NCBI GenBank assembly: GCA_017302935.1
Contig: JAFLBT010000009.1
Span: forward strand, 1-39,435
Length of the DNA stretch: 39,435 nt
From: Flavobacteriales bacterium
Lineage (GTDB): Bacteria; Bacteroidota; Bacteroidia; Flavobacteriales; Flavobacteriaceae
Direction of reading: 5' to 3'
In this document: positions 19,207 through 29,390 of the stretch, piece by piece
Layout: the number at the start of each line of letters is the position of its first letter
How positions within the stretch are numbered: position 1 is the first letter of the stretch
The notes under the pieces: model-generated
The model's database searches: none
What the model was told of the DNA's origin: nothing
Seen by the model: the letters and a program-made list of their open reading frames with translations, nothing else
Position numbers and translations under genes: made by a program

Positions 19207-21021
19207 TTATCTAAAATGATACTTTAAACCAAACAATACACTCCCTTTTGGCATGGGAACAGAAGTGTTTTCAGAATAATCTGCATTAAAAACATTTTGA
19301 ACTAAAATACTTGCCTCCCAATTGTTATGACGATAACTTGTATTAAAATCATATACATTGTAGGCAACTCTTGATGTACGCTCTATGTAGCGATAAGCAA
19401 TATTTTGATTAAATCCTTTAAATAAGTTGATATTATATCCCATCATTACCTGATGACGCATAGAATTGATTCCGTTTTTTGAAATTAAATTGGTATCTAT
19501 TGAATCGTCAATATAGGTGTAACCCAATTGCAATTGATGGTTAATTTTTTGTGTGGAAAAAGTATATTTCAATGCCGTTTCAACTCCTCTAGTTTCCACA
19601 TCAATATTCACCGGTTGCCATAAATCTTCACTGGATGCTCTTCTGTAATCTATAAAGTTTACTGTTTCTCTATTGAATAATGCCGCCATAAAATCGATGC
19701 TATTTGTGTGGTATTTGAATCCTACTTCTTGAGCAAAAGCACGCTCGGCTTGTAAATTCGGATTTCCTAAGGTAGCCGGATCACTATAATTTAAATCCGT
19801 ATAGGTTGGTACTCGATACGTATATCCAACATTGCTATACATTCTTAAATTTTCGGAAACTTTTACTCCAATATCTAAACCCGGAAATGCTCTATTGTCA
19901 AAATCAGAAAAATAAGAAAACGCCACACCGGGAGTAATATCAAGAACACTTTCAAATAAGCTGAACCGATGCTCTAAAAACAAGGTAGCAATTTCACGTT
20001 CTGCATCTCCTAAATTATTACTTTGAATCATGTATTTTGAAAATTCTAACCCAATTCCTGTTGTTCCTAACGAAGATTGGTACGCTCCATTTAACTCCGC
20101 CGCTATTTTGTTTGTAATGTGTAAATTTCTATAAATAGACGGATTCGTTCTGATAAAAATGTATTCGTCTTGGTTTCTTCTCCAATATAATCGTGGTTTC
20201 CAAGTAAAGTTACCGTTTTTTATTTCGGTGGAAAGTCCTATCAAACTCGCTTGTGTCACTTCATACGGCAATGCTGCGGGATTAGTTACTCCATAAAAAT
20301 TTTGAGCTCCAAATTTCCGTTCTGAAAAAGCGGAAATCAAATTGATGGGCAATTTATTTTTATTAAACTGACTTCTTAACACATAATTGGTATTATCAAA
20401 GTCGGTATTTTTTCGATAGCCTTCAGAAGATTGTTTGGAAAAATGTAAAATATGGTTGCTGTTTTCCAGATTCACTGCACCGGTAATTTCAGCGATGAAC
20501 TGTCCGAAAGAACCACCATGCATCTTTGCAATCAAAGAACTTTCTAACTGGTCTTTGGTTACAATATTAACGGCACCAGTAAATGCGTTTTGTCCAAAAA
20601 CCCTTGCAGCAGGTCCTTTGATAATTTCGATGCGTTTAATTACTTCAATTGGGAGAGCTAAATTTAAGGTATGATGTCCGGTTTGCGGATCATCCAATTT
20701 GATACCGTCAATTAAAAGTAAGGTTTGGTCAAATCCACCACCTCTAATATATAAATCAGCTTGCATACCATTTAAACCTTGACGTCTTACATCTACTCCT
20801 GCTATGTATTGAAGTGCATCAGCCAAGTTATTTACCCCTGCTTTTTTGATGTCTTCAGAAGTAATAATTTGAATGGTTCTTGAATTTTCTTTAAAAGGTA
20901 AATCAATTCGTGTGGAAGTAACCACTACTTCGCGGAGTGAATCTGTTTTTTGTAAATTCTCTTGAGCCACTCCAAAAAAAGTAGCGGTAAAAAAAGTAAG
21001 TAAACAAAATCTATTTTTCAT
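19207..21021 (-). CDS. TonB-dependent outer-membrane receptor (BtuB/vitamin-siderophore type)
   Basis: This is an energy-coupled import channel of the outer membrane. I prefer the ATG at 21021 (604 residues) because MKNRFCLLTFFTATFFGVAQ is a clean signal peptide. Starts at 21033 and 21054 are in frame but add hydrophilic residues, and 21054 lies upstream of the predicted transcript start. After a TonB-box-like SLREVVVTSTR comes the plug domain (IQIITSEDIKKAGVNNLADAL, LYIRGGGFDQTLLLIDGI, VFGQNAFTGAVNIVT), then a beta-barrel ending in FGLKYHFR. There is no amino-terminal carboxypeptidase-like domain, so it is not a SusC type. It is divergent from a MocR-like regulator with shared repeats between them, so control by that regulator is inferred. 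The substrate is unknown; a vitamin, metal chelate or amino compound would fit the neighbour. Confidence 0.9.
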   Translation of the reverse strand: MKNRFCLLTFFTATFFGVAQENLQKTDSLREVVVTSTRIDLPFKENSRTIQIITSEDIKKAGVNNLADALQYIAGVDVRRQGLNGMQADLYIRGGGFDQTLLLIDGIKLDDPQTGHHTLNLALPIEVIKRIEIIKGPAARVFGQNAFTGAVNIVTKDQLESSLIAKMHGGSFGQFIAEITGAVNLENSNHILHFSKQSSEGYRKNTDFDNTNYVLRSQFNKNKLPINLISAFSERKFGAQNFYGVTNPAALPYEVTQASLIGLSTEIKNGNFTWKPRLYWRRNQDEYIFIRTNPSIYRNLHITNKIAAELNGAYQSSLGTTGIGLEFSKYMIQSNNLGDAEREIATLFLEHRFSLFESVLDITPGVAFSYFSDFDNRAFPGLDIGVKVSENLRMYSNVGYTYRVPTYTDLNYSDPATLGNPNLQAERAFAQEVGFKYHTNSIDFMAALFNRETVNFIDYRRASSEDLWQPVNIDVETRGVETALKYTFSTQKINHQLQLGYTYIDDSIDTNLISKNGINSMRHQVMMGYNINLFKGFNQNIAYRYIERTSRVAYNVYDFNTSYRHNNWEASILVQNVFNADYSENTSVPMPKGSVLFGLKYHFR

Positions 21022-21066
21022 TTTGAAATGCATTGTGTTAATAAAGCGGTGCAAAATTCGTAACTT

Positions 21067-21114
21067 TCCGGACGATTAAACTAGTCCAGTTTTAAAATGA
21101 AAGATAGTCCGGTT
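21067..21114. promoter_or_regulatory. Putative MocR operator: TAGTCC(A/G)GTT direct repeats and an inverted half-site
   Basis: TAGTCCAGTT (21082-21091) and TAGTCCGGTT (21105-21114) are direct repeats 23 bp apart, the second inside the first codons of the regulator. A reversed copy of the core, CCGGAC, is at 21068-21073. MocR-type regulators are known to bind direct repeats near their own promoters, so autoregulation and control of the divergent receptor are inferred. Confidence 0.5.
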
Positions 21115-22593
21115 AACGAATTGCTAAAAACAGTCATTCAAGTTGATTCTACAAATAATACCCCGATATATATTCAGATGGCCCAACAAATCATCAATGC
21201 CATTCAGCGGGGATATTTAAGCACCGGAACTGCTTTGCCGGGAACCCGAACATTTAAGACCTTATTCAACATTCATAGAAATACAGCAGTGGCAGTTTAT
21301 GATGAATTGGCCTCACAAGGTTGGGTTGAAATGATACCCAATAAAGGTACGTTTATCTTAGACCCAAAACCACATAAAAAGAAAATAAAAGCCCTTTCTA
21401 ACTCGATTGTAGATGCATTTCACTATCCTCAAAGAAGTGGTTTCCCGTTTGAACATTCGTTTCATTTATCTTCAACTAATGAATACTCAGAGGCCAAATT
21501 TGTTTTGAACGACGGTCAACCTGATTTACGATTGCATCCTATGCATGAATTTTCAAAATGGTATAGTACTTCGATGAAAAGAAAATCTATTATTACGAAA
21601 TGGAATCCAAGCGTAAAACAAAAACATACTCTTTTTGAAAATCAATTGTGCAACTTTTTGAATGCTTCCAGAGGATTTTATGTGCAACATCAGAACGTAA
21701 TGAATACCCGAAGTACAGAAATGAGTTTATACATTATATCACAATTGCTGTTGCGTAAAAATGATATTGTATTGGTTGGTCAATTGAGTAATTACAAAGC
21801 GAACATGATCTTTCAAGAAGCCGGAGCCACTATTATTCCGATACCGGTTGATGAAAACGGAATGAACATTGAATTTATTGAAAAACATTTTACAAAAGGA
21901 AAAATTCGTTGTGTCTATATAAGTACAAATCGCGATTATCCTTCTACTCAAACATTAACAGCTGAACGAAGAATTCAATTGCTTGCACTTGCAAATGCAT
22001 TTCAATTTGCCATTATTGAGGATGATTTTGATTATGATTTTCAATTTGATGGTTCGCCTATGTTGCCAATGGCCAGTGCAGATGCAAATGGAATGGTGAT
22101 TTATTTAGGGAAATTAGGTCAATCCTTATTCCCCAGTTTTCAAACCGGATTTGTTGTAGCTCCTGAAAATGTTATAACAGAAGCTAAAAACTATTTACAA
22201 ATGCTTGACCAACAAGGCGATTTGATTCAGGAACAACTGTTATCTGAATTGATTTATGAGGGAGAAATACATCGGTTACTTAAAAAGAACAGTGTTACCT
22301 ATAAAAGAAGGCGGGATGTGATTTGCGAGGGTTTGAAAAAACATTTTAACGATGCCATTCAATTTAAAAAACCTTCTGGAGGATTAGCCATTTGGATTCA
22401 CTTTGTTCCTTCTATTTCATTACTTCAATTAGCTGAGGAAACCTCCAAACTTGATTTATTTTTACCAAAAACCATTTTATATCAAGATAAAAATACTTGT
22501 GCCATTCGATTAGGATTTGGTCATTTAAATGAGGAAGAAATTGAAATAGTTCTTCAAAAATTAAAAACAGCTTATTTGACTATTACTTCTTAA
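21097..22593 (+). CDS. MocR-like GntR-family regulator with a degenerate aminotransferase domain
   Basis: The 498-residue protein has a GntR winged helix at about 19-87 (PIYIQMAQQIINAIQRGYL ... LPGTRTFKTLFNIHRNTAV) and a fold-type I aminotransferase-like domain (about 120-495). The length is normal for the MocR/PdxR/GabR group, which sense PLP or PLP adducts. Here the usual (F/S)SK-x-LFPS site reads GQSLFPSF: Gln342 stands where the PLP lysine belongs (codon 22120-22122). The phosphate-loop region reads NTRST instead of a GSQQ-like motif, and the following Arg is Gln (FQTGF). EDDFDYDF and the late RLGFG are kept. The domain therefore probably cannot form an internal aldimine. It may bind a ligand non-covalently. 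It is divergent from a TonB receptor that it probably controls. Confidence 0.88.
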   Translation: MKDSPVNELLKTVIQVDSTNNTPIYIQMAQQIINAIQRGYLSTGTALPGTRTFKTLFNIHRNTAVAVYDELASQGWVEMIPNKGTFILDPKPHKKKIKALSNSIVDAFHYPQRSGFPFEHSFHLSSTNEYSEAKFVLNDGQPDLRLHPMHEFSKWYSTSMKRKSIITKWNPSVKQKHTLFENQLCNFLNASRGFYVQHQNVMNTRSTEMSLYIISQLLLRKNDIVLVGQLSNYKANMIFQEAGATIIPIPVDENGMNIEFIEKHFTKGKIRCVYISTNRDYPSTQTLTAERRIQLLALANAFQFAIIEDDFDYDFQFDGSPMLPMASADANGMVIYLGKLGQSLFPSFQTGFVVAPENVITEAKNYLQMLDQQGDLIQEQLLSELIYEGEIHRLLKKNSVTYKRRRDVICEGLKKHFNDAIQFKKPSGGLAIWIHFVPSISLLQLAEETSKLDLFLPKTILYQDKNTCAIRLGFGHLNEEEIEIVLQKLKTAYLTITS

Positions 22594-22601
22594 AACAAAA
22601 A

Positions 22602-22621
22602 AGCCCCACAATTGTGAGGCT
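22602..22621. terminator. Hairpin between convergent mocR-like and atpC genes
   Basis: AGCCCCACAATTGTGAGGCT forms a near-perfect stem (one C/A mismatch) with a T-rich stretch on the plus strand and a run of T on the minus strand. It sits between two stop codons 50 bp apart and could end both transcripts. Confidence 0.7.
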
Positions 22622-22642
22622 CATTTTATTGATATAAAAGTA

Positions 22643-22924
22643 TTAATCCGCTAATACAATTACTTTATTGCTTTTCATTTCAATGGTTCCTGAAGCAATT
22701 TCAAGGGTGTAATTTTGATCATTAACCTTTGTAAACTTTCCGGCAACTTCTTTATTGAATTTAAAATTAGGAGCCGTAATTTTTACCGTTCCTTGTTTTA
22801 AAATAGAAACAATTGGTGCGTGATTATTCAAAATTTGAAAAGAACCGTCAACACCTGGTAGAGTGATGGCTGTAATTTCGCCTTTGAATAAAGTGGCTTC
22901 TGGTGATACTATTTCTAAAATCAT
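22643..22924 (-). CDS. atpC: ATP synthase F1 epsilon subunit (short form)
   Basis: Epsilon is part of the central rotor stalk of F1. At 93 residues it covers only the amino-terminal beta-sandwich (MILEIVSPEATLFKGEITAI, LPGVDGSFQILNNHAPIVSI). The carboxy-terminal helical hairpin that inhibits ATP hydrolysis in longer forms (about 130-140 residues) is absent. The short form occurs in many Bacteroidota, so this is not a truncation in this strain. It follows atpD by 64 bp in the same direction, with a tandem repeat between them. The other F1Fo genes are not in the window. Confidence 0.95.
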   Translation of the reverse strand: MILEIVSPEATLFKGEITAITLPGVDGSFQILNNHAPIVSILKQGTVKITAPNFKFNKEVAGKFTKVNDQNYTLEIASGTIEMKSNKVIVLAD

Positions 22925-22928
22925 TCTT

Positions 22929-22970
22929 TTAGTGATTAGTGATTAGTGATTAGTAATTAGTGTACACTAA
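22929..22970. repeat. Five 7-bp tandem repeats (TTAGTGA) plus a 14-bp palindrome between atpD and atpC
   Basis: Five units of TTAGTGA, the fourth being TTAGTAA and the fifth TTAGTGT, run from 22929 to 22963. The last unit is the left half of the perfect palindrome TTAGTGTACACTAA (22957-22970). In the mRNA this can fold into a hairpin just before the atpC start. Related TAGT-rich sequence continues to about 22990. Confidence 0.85.
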
Positions 22971-22988
22971 CTACAAACTACTAACTGA

Positions 22989-24503
<1,515 letters not shown>

Positions 24504-24561
24504 TTATGTATTTATTTAATAGCTGTTTATGTTTAAAAAAAACATCCTCTTTTTTCGAGTG

Positions 24562-24591
24562 CAAAGATAATTTTTTAAAATATAAAATCAA
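24562..24591 (-). promoter_or_regulatory. Promoter of atpD-atpC
   Basis: On the minus strand TTG (24591-24589) is followed after exactly 19 bp by TATCTTTG (24569-24562), a full match to the Bacteroidota consensus. The leader to atpD would be about 57 nt. Confidence 0.75.
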
Positions 24592-24666
24592 TAGCAAAAG
24601 GCTATTTTTTTTAGGATTTTTTGAAGCATTCGAATAACATTTTTAAATTGCTTATCAATACATCAA

Positions 24667-24697
24667 TAAAAAAACCACCTTAGTCAGGTGGTTTTTA
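24667..24697 (-). terminator. Rho-independent terminator after the SGNH hydrolase gene
   Basis: A perfect 11-bp stem AAAAACCACCT/AGGTGGTTTTT with a 5-base loop has T-runs on both strands. It begins 20 bases after the hydrolase stop at 24717. Confidence 0.9.
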
Positions 24698-24716
24698 AAA
24701 AGATATTTTATTTTAC

Positions 24717-26204
24717 TTAGAAATTGTCTGGATTAGCAGGATATAGAATTCTATATTTTCCAACATTTATACTTTTAAAATTAGAACCATAGGTTTCGTT
24801 AATGGCTTCAATAAATTTGGTTGCTATCAAAGCATATCCTCTTGGACTTGGATGTACACCATCTAAAGAAAATGCACCACCAGTTACATAACTTGATGTA
24901 ATAGTGAAATTATTAGCTGTAATTCCACCATTAGCAACTTGATTCAAGAATGCATTAGCGTCAACAAAAGCTAGACCTTTAGAAGTTGCAATAGCTCTAA
25001 TAGAGGCATTGTAAGCATCTGTAGCTGTTTTAATTTCACTGATTTCGTTTTTACACAAAACCCAATTGTCAGCTAATGGTACTGAAACTCCATTTATTTG
25101 TGCGGGATTTCCTCCTACCAAAGTACCAATGAATGTTCTGGCTGGTAAAACAATTAAATCTTCAGCGGTGGCTTGTCTAATTGAAGGAATACCAAATGCA
25201 GTTAAGTTGGTTAAATAACTGTCTGTCATAACCACCGCATTATTAGAAGATGCTGAAAATACAATTCTTCTTTTGGCAACCTCTTCAGCACTTAACAATC
25301 CATTTGATTGAGCAAATAGCAAACCATTGTTGTAGGCAGCAAAACCAGCGTTCAATTGTGCTGCACTAGTTTCATTTAAAGGCACGGGATTATAAGGAAC
25401 TGTTGTAAAAAACGGAATGCTTGTTACATAAGGTAAATTTGCTACAACTCCTTTTGCTCCATTGGCAGTTAATCCTTCAACCAAAGTTGTATACACATTT
25501 CCAAACACATTTGGGTCTGTAATATCATTCGGTCCATAAGTAGCAGGATTTAAATTTCCTGTTTGGTTAGTACCGGAACCACCTGATGTCGCAAATGATA
25601 ATATATCATTGTTGCCAATCCATAAAGAGAAAAATGTTGCATTTTGAGCCGTTGCATCAGCCAAAACTGTAGTGCTAGGCGAAGAAGCAAAACGAACAAA
25701 ATACGGATTAGATTGACCGGTTGCTACTCCAGCTACGTTTCCATAGCCAGGAGCTAATAAATGGTAACTCTTTGCACCGGGAATACCCATATTGTTGAAT
25801 GGTCCCGATAATACTGATGAAACTTCGGTTGTTGGCACACCACTTACAGGAGCAGGGCCAGAACCATTAAAAAACAATCTTGGTCCAGAAATAACATTTC
25901 CTCCTAAAAGTAAACCTCCGGTATTATCACTCATGAATGGAATAGTAAAATCCCCTCCACCTACAAGTGCAAACTGATCTGCTAAAATAGCAGGATAAGA
26001 ATTTTTTTGTCCTTCGATAAACAGTGCATTATCGCTAAACCCAGCAGTAAGGGAATTTCCAAGTGCAATATATTTGGAGAAATCAGCAGAACCAGCTGTT
26101 AACGGCAAACCATCAGCAGTATCATACTTGATAACTTCATCATCTTCACTACATGCCATTACGGTTAAGGCAACCAATAATAGCCATTTGTTATTTTTAA
26201 TCAT
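24717..26204 (-). CDS. Surface-type lipoprotein of the SGNH/GDSL hydrolase family
   Basis: This is a predicted lipoprotein esterase or lipase of 495 residues. The lipobox LTVMAC ends at Cys18 and is followed by SEDDE, which resembles the acidic lipoprotein export signal that sends lipoproteins to the cell surface in Bacteroidota. Block I is YIALGNSLTAG with Ser51 as nucleophile, a GNSL variant of GDSL. Block III is WIGNNDIL. Block V is DGVHPSPRGYALIA, with the catalytic Asp and His. The protein is longer than many family members because of an inserted middle part. It starts 15 bp after the TonB-dependent receptor gene, so the two form an operon. I infer that it cleaves an ester at the surface and that the receptor imports the product. 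Confidence 0.9.
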   Translation of the reverse strand: MIKNNKWLLLVALTVMACSEDDEVIKYDTADGLPLTAGSADFSKYIALGNSLTAGFSDNALFIEGQKNSYPAILADQFALVGGGDFTIPFMSDNTGGLLLGGNVISGPRLFFNGSGPAPVSGVPTTEVSSVLSGPFNNMGIPGAKSYHLLAPGYGNVAGVATGQSNPYFVRFASSPSTTVLADATAQNATFFSLWIGNNDILSFATSGGSGTNQTGNLNPATYGPNDITDPNVFGNVYTTLVEGLTANGAKGVVANLPYVTSIPFFTTVPYNPVPLNETSAAQLNAGFAAYNNGLLFAQSNGLLSAEEVAKRRIVFSASSNNAVVMTDSYLTNLTAFGIPSIRQATAEDLIVLPARTFIGTLVGGNPAQINGVSVPLADNWVLCKNEISEIKTATDAYNASIRAIATSKGLAFVDANAFLNQVANGGITANNFTITSSYVTGGAFSLDGVHPSPRGYALIATKFIEAINETYGSNFKSINVGKYRILYPANPDNF

Positions 26205-26219
26205 AGTTTTATATTTTTA

Positions 26220-29099
26220 TTATTGATTGATTGTTAATCCAACAAAAAATTGTTGCCCTACAGCACCTGCTCCTAATACTTGGATATATTCATTACCTCC
26301 TAAGTTAGTTGCACCTACTTTAACTACCGTTTTTAAACTTGGAATATTATAATTGATTTGAGCATCAACTACAGTCATTTCTTTAATCATACCATCAACA
26401 AAGGTAGATTGCCATAAATATTCACTACTCCATCTTGCACTTACATTGAAGCCAAAGTTTTTGAATAATTTATCATTGCTGATTGAACCTTTTACTCTAT
26501 GTTTTGGAGTGTTAAAGCCTGCTTCAAAACTTGGGTCTTTTGCTTGGTCAAAATCAAATTCAGCAAAATTATAGTTGGCAGCAAATTCAAAATCTTTGTA
26601 GAATTTTGTTGAAATTCCAGCACCAAATCCTAATGATTTAATTTCGATGTCTGTGTTGGTATATAATTGATAATTTCTTGTATTACCTGTTGTTAATGCA
26701 TGAATAGATTGGAATCCAGAGTCTGTTGGTCCACCACCAATATTTGGTGAATCTTGAGCAGTACCATATAAAGGAGCTACTACAGTAAGGTTTCCAATGA
26801 AATCATTATAAATATTATAGTATCCATTAATATCATAAGCAAAATTGCCTACTTGACCTCTATAACCCAACTCAAAAGCTTTAACTGTTTCAGGTTTTAC
26901 TAAACCAACATCAGTTCTTCTTAATAAAGCAGCAGCAGCAATAGGGTCAGTTCCTGCTAAAGCAGCAAATTGTTGAGCAGAAGCAGCTGTGTATGAATTA
27001 TAATATGCGTTTTGTCCTGTCATTACTGAAGTTGTTCCTCCAGCAAAAGCTTGTCCAACTGCAGTGTTTACTGGCAACACTTCTCTGTAACGATCTAAGT
27101 TATCAGGAGCAGAACCAATTAACACAGCATTACCCACGTTAAATCCAATATATTGATCTTGAGTTGTTGGGTTTCTGAACCCAGTTTGAAAAGAAGCACG
27201 GAAATTGTGGTTTTTTTGTTCCCCAGCCGAATAAACTACAGATACTCTTGGAGAATAATTTCCATCAAAATTTTGGCTTTTATCATAACGAACAGAACCT
27301 GTTAATTTAAGTCTATCCTCCATTAATTTCTTTTGAATTTGCGTATAAACACCATATTCATCATATCTAATTCCACCAAACTCAGGAGTATCAGTATAAA
27401 TTCTTCCAAATGAATTTAAATCATATCTTCTGTACGAACCTCCAATTTGAATTTCAGCAAATTTTACTAAATCTCTAAAATTATAGTTAGCATCTGAATG
27501 ATAAATTTTTGAATTATCAACTAATTTAGAACCCGTTAAAACATCTGGATCAGCCGTTACTTGATTAAAAGCATTGATATATTCTGGGGTACCAGGTAAA
27601 AATCTTCCTGTGTCTGCAACATTTCTTGCTGCAGCATGTGCTTGGTCCGGTGTAGCACCATTTAATGTTGATTGAACATAAGCTCCTGCATATTGACCAA
27701 ACCAAACTCTATCTTCTTTCCATTTTCTATTAATATTAATGGCAGTAAATTCCATATCGTAGGATTTTCCTCCATCTTCAGAAGTAACATAACCTCTCAC
27801 AAAGAAATTTTTACCCATGATTTCCAATTTGTGTTGGGCCATTTGGAAGCCATTTAAGTAATATCTGTTAGCTCCTTGATAAACAGTATTTCCAAAACCG
27901 AATTTACTTTGCCAAATAACCTCAATATCTTTAGCCCACTCTGTTGATGATGTAGCCCAAGGTCTCACATGCAAAGAAAAATCTACTTTAGCATTTCTTA
28001 CTTTGTTATCAGTAATATCTACTTCGTTATATCCAGTTCTTGAAACTTCCATATTAGGTAAAATAGCATTAAAAACTGAAAATTGTGCTGGAGTAATAGC
28101 ACCAACATTTAAAAGTCCAGATGCAACGCTTTTTATATTAGTTCTAACTACATCACCATAAACATTAATACCATCATAATTTGGATCATTTCTATCAATT
28201 CCTACTTTGTTTACTAAATCCTTATCTCTGTAATCAGTTGCATACCAATCAGTTCCGCTCATAAAAGTGAAGTTAGCTTTTGCAGCAAAATGAGGTGTAA
28301 AAGCTTTTGCTACTCTTACTCCATAATCATAGTATAAATTATTTCCGGCTGCTTGTTGGCTTGTTTGTCCAACTTTAGCATAAGCACTTACACCTTGATG
28401 AGTAAAAGGACTTTTACTATTCATGAATAAAATACCATTGAATGCATTTGCTCCATAAAGAGCAGATGATGCTCCAGGCAATAATTCTACACTAGCAACA
28501 TCAATTTCAGAAATACCGATTAGGTTTCCTAACACAAAGTTCAATAATGGAGAGGAATTATCCATCCCGTCAACCAATTGCATAAAACGAGTGTTAGCTA
28601 CTGTAGCAAAACCTCTGGTATTGATTGATTTAAAAGACATACTACTAGTATTCATGTGTACCTCTTTTAAATTTTCCAATCCATCATAGAAAGAAACCGA
28701 TGCCGACTTTTTAATGTCTCTTACACTCATTCTTTCAATGGTTACCGGAGATTCTCTCACTCTTTCAGGAGCTCTGGAAGCTGAAACAACGATTTCATCT
28801 AATCGAGTTTCTTCTTCCGTTAAAACTGCACTAATTTTTTGGTTTTTTGTTTTTACTTCTACTGTTTGAGTAGCAAAACCAATAGAAGAAATTTCTACTG
28901 AAAAGGGCGGGTTTTTTTGTGTGGTAAGGGAAAAGTTACCATCAAAGTCAGTAACAGTTCCGATGGCTTCACCAACAATTTTGATGTTTGCCCCCGGAAT
29001 CGGTTGGTTTGACTTGTCAACAACTGTCCCTGTAATTGTTGTTTGAGCAAATGAAATGCTACAAAAAAACAAAGTCAAAATAAAGTAATACACTTTCAT
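26220..29099 (-). CDS. TonB-dependent receptor with amino-terminal carboxypeptidase-regulatory-like domain
   Basis: This 959-residue outer-membrane importer has a signal peptide (MKVYYFILTLFFCSISFAQ). A carboxypeptidase-like regulatory domain follows (about 20-90; ITGTVVDKSNQPIPGANI ... TDFDGNFSL). The plug starts at LDEIVVSASRAPERVRESP, with MQLVDGMDNSSP and LLPGASSALYGANAFNGILF, and the rest is a beta-barrel. It has the extra domain typical of SusC-like receptors, but no SusD partner is next to it. The partner is an SGNH lipoprotein 15 bp downstream. The substrate is not known; a lipid or ester-linked compound is inferred from the partner. No convincing promoter was found: the minus strand has TA-N1-TTTG near 29133-29140, one base short of the consensus. 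Confidence 0.92.
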   Translation of the reverse strand: MKVYYFILTLFFCSISFAQTTITGTVVDKSNQPIPGANIKIVGEAIGTVTDFDGNFSLTTQKNPPFSVEISSIGFATQTVEVKTKNQKISAVLTEEETRLDEIVVSASRAPERVRESPVTIERMSVRDIKKSASVSFYDGLENLKEVHMNTSSMSFKSINTRGFATVANTRFMQLVDGMDNSSPLLNFVLGNLIGISEIDVASVELLPGASSALYGANAFNGILFMNSKSPFTHQGVSAYAKVGQTSQQAAGNNLYYDYGVRVAKAFTPHFAAKANFTFMSGTDWYATDYRDKDLVNKVGIDRNDPNYDGINVYGDVVRTNIKSVASGLLNVGAITPAQFSVFNAILPNMEVSRTGYNEVDITDNKVRNAKVDFSLHVRPWATSSTEWAKDIEVIWQSKFGFGNTVYQGANRYYLNGFQMAQHKLEIMGKNFFVRGYVTSEDGGKSYDMEFTAININRKWKEDRVWFGQYAGAYVQSTLNGATPDQAHAAARNVADTGRFLPGTPEYINAFNQVTADPDVLTGSKLVDNSKIYHSDANYNFRDLVKFAEIQIGGSYRRYDLNSFGRIYTDTPEFGGIRYDEYGVYTQIQKKLMEDRLKLTGSVRYDKSQNFDGNYSPRVSVVYSAGEQKNHNFRASFQTGFRNPTTQDQYIGFNVGNAVLIGSAPDNLDRYREVLPVNTAVGQAFAGGTTSVMTGQNAYYNSYTAASAQQFAALAGTDPIAAAALLRRTDVGLVKPETVKAFELGYRGQVGNFAYDINGYYNIYNDFIGNLTVVAPLYGTAQDSPNIGGGPTDSGFQSIHALTTGNTRNYQLYTNTDIEIKSLGFGAGISTKFYKDFEFAANYNFAEFDFDQAKDPSFEAGFNTPKHRVKGSISNDKLFKNFGFNVSARWSSEYLWQSTFVDGMIKEMTVVDAQINYNIPSLKTVVKVGATNLGGNEYIQVLGAGAVGQQFFVGLTINQ

Positions 29100-29267
29100 A
29101 AAGTTAGAGTTTTGTTAGTTTACGATACCAAAATACAACTATTTTTGAAATTAATAAAAAAAGTGAAATAAATTATGCTTTTTTGCAGTTTAATAAACGG
29201 ATTTTTGCACAATTCTCAATTCAAATTCATTAGCATTTTTTGTGTTTTAATCAATAAAAGTAAATTT

Positions 29268-29285
29268 TAGTATGCGTTCATACTA
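29268..29285. promoter_or_regulatory. Inverted repeat TAGTATG-CGTT-CATACTA upstream of the TonB receptor
   Basis: Seven-base perfect arms with a 4-base spacer lie about 170 bp before the receptor start, in a gene-free stretch. It could be an operator or a small hairpin; nothing nearby identifies the regulator. Confidence 0.3.
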
Positions 29286-29340
29286 TTTTTTAATTATAAT
29301 TTAAAATTTTAGCATTTTATTTAACAAAAAAGGAAAAATT

Positions 29341-29370
29341 AAAAAAGCAGACAAAATGCCTGCTTTTTTT
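29341..29370 (-). terminator. Rho-independent terminator after glmS
   Basis: AAAAAAGCAG and CTGCTTTTTT form a 10-bp stem with a 9-base loop; on the minus strand it ends in a T-run, about 20 bases after the glmS stop. Confidence 0.88.
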
Positions 29371-29390
29371 AATGATTATAAATGTAAAAT

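Noticed and set aside
22929..22970. Reading the TTAGTGA repeats as an attachment site or CRISPR remnant
   Set aside because: Units are only 7 bp without spacers, and no integrase or cas gene is in the window.
29175..29270. Short plus-strand open frame of about 31 codons in the gap before the TonB receptor
   Set aside because: Very AT-rich, no promoter or recognisable protein; chance open frame.
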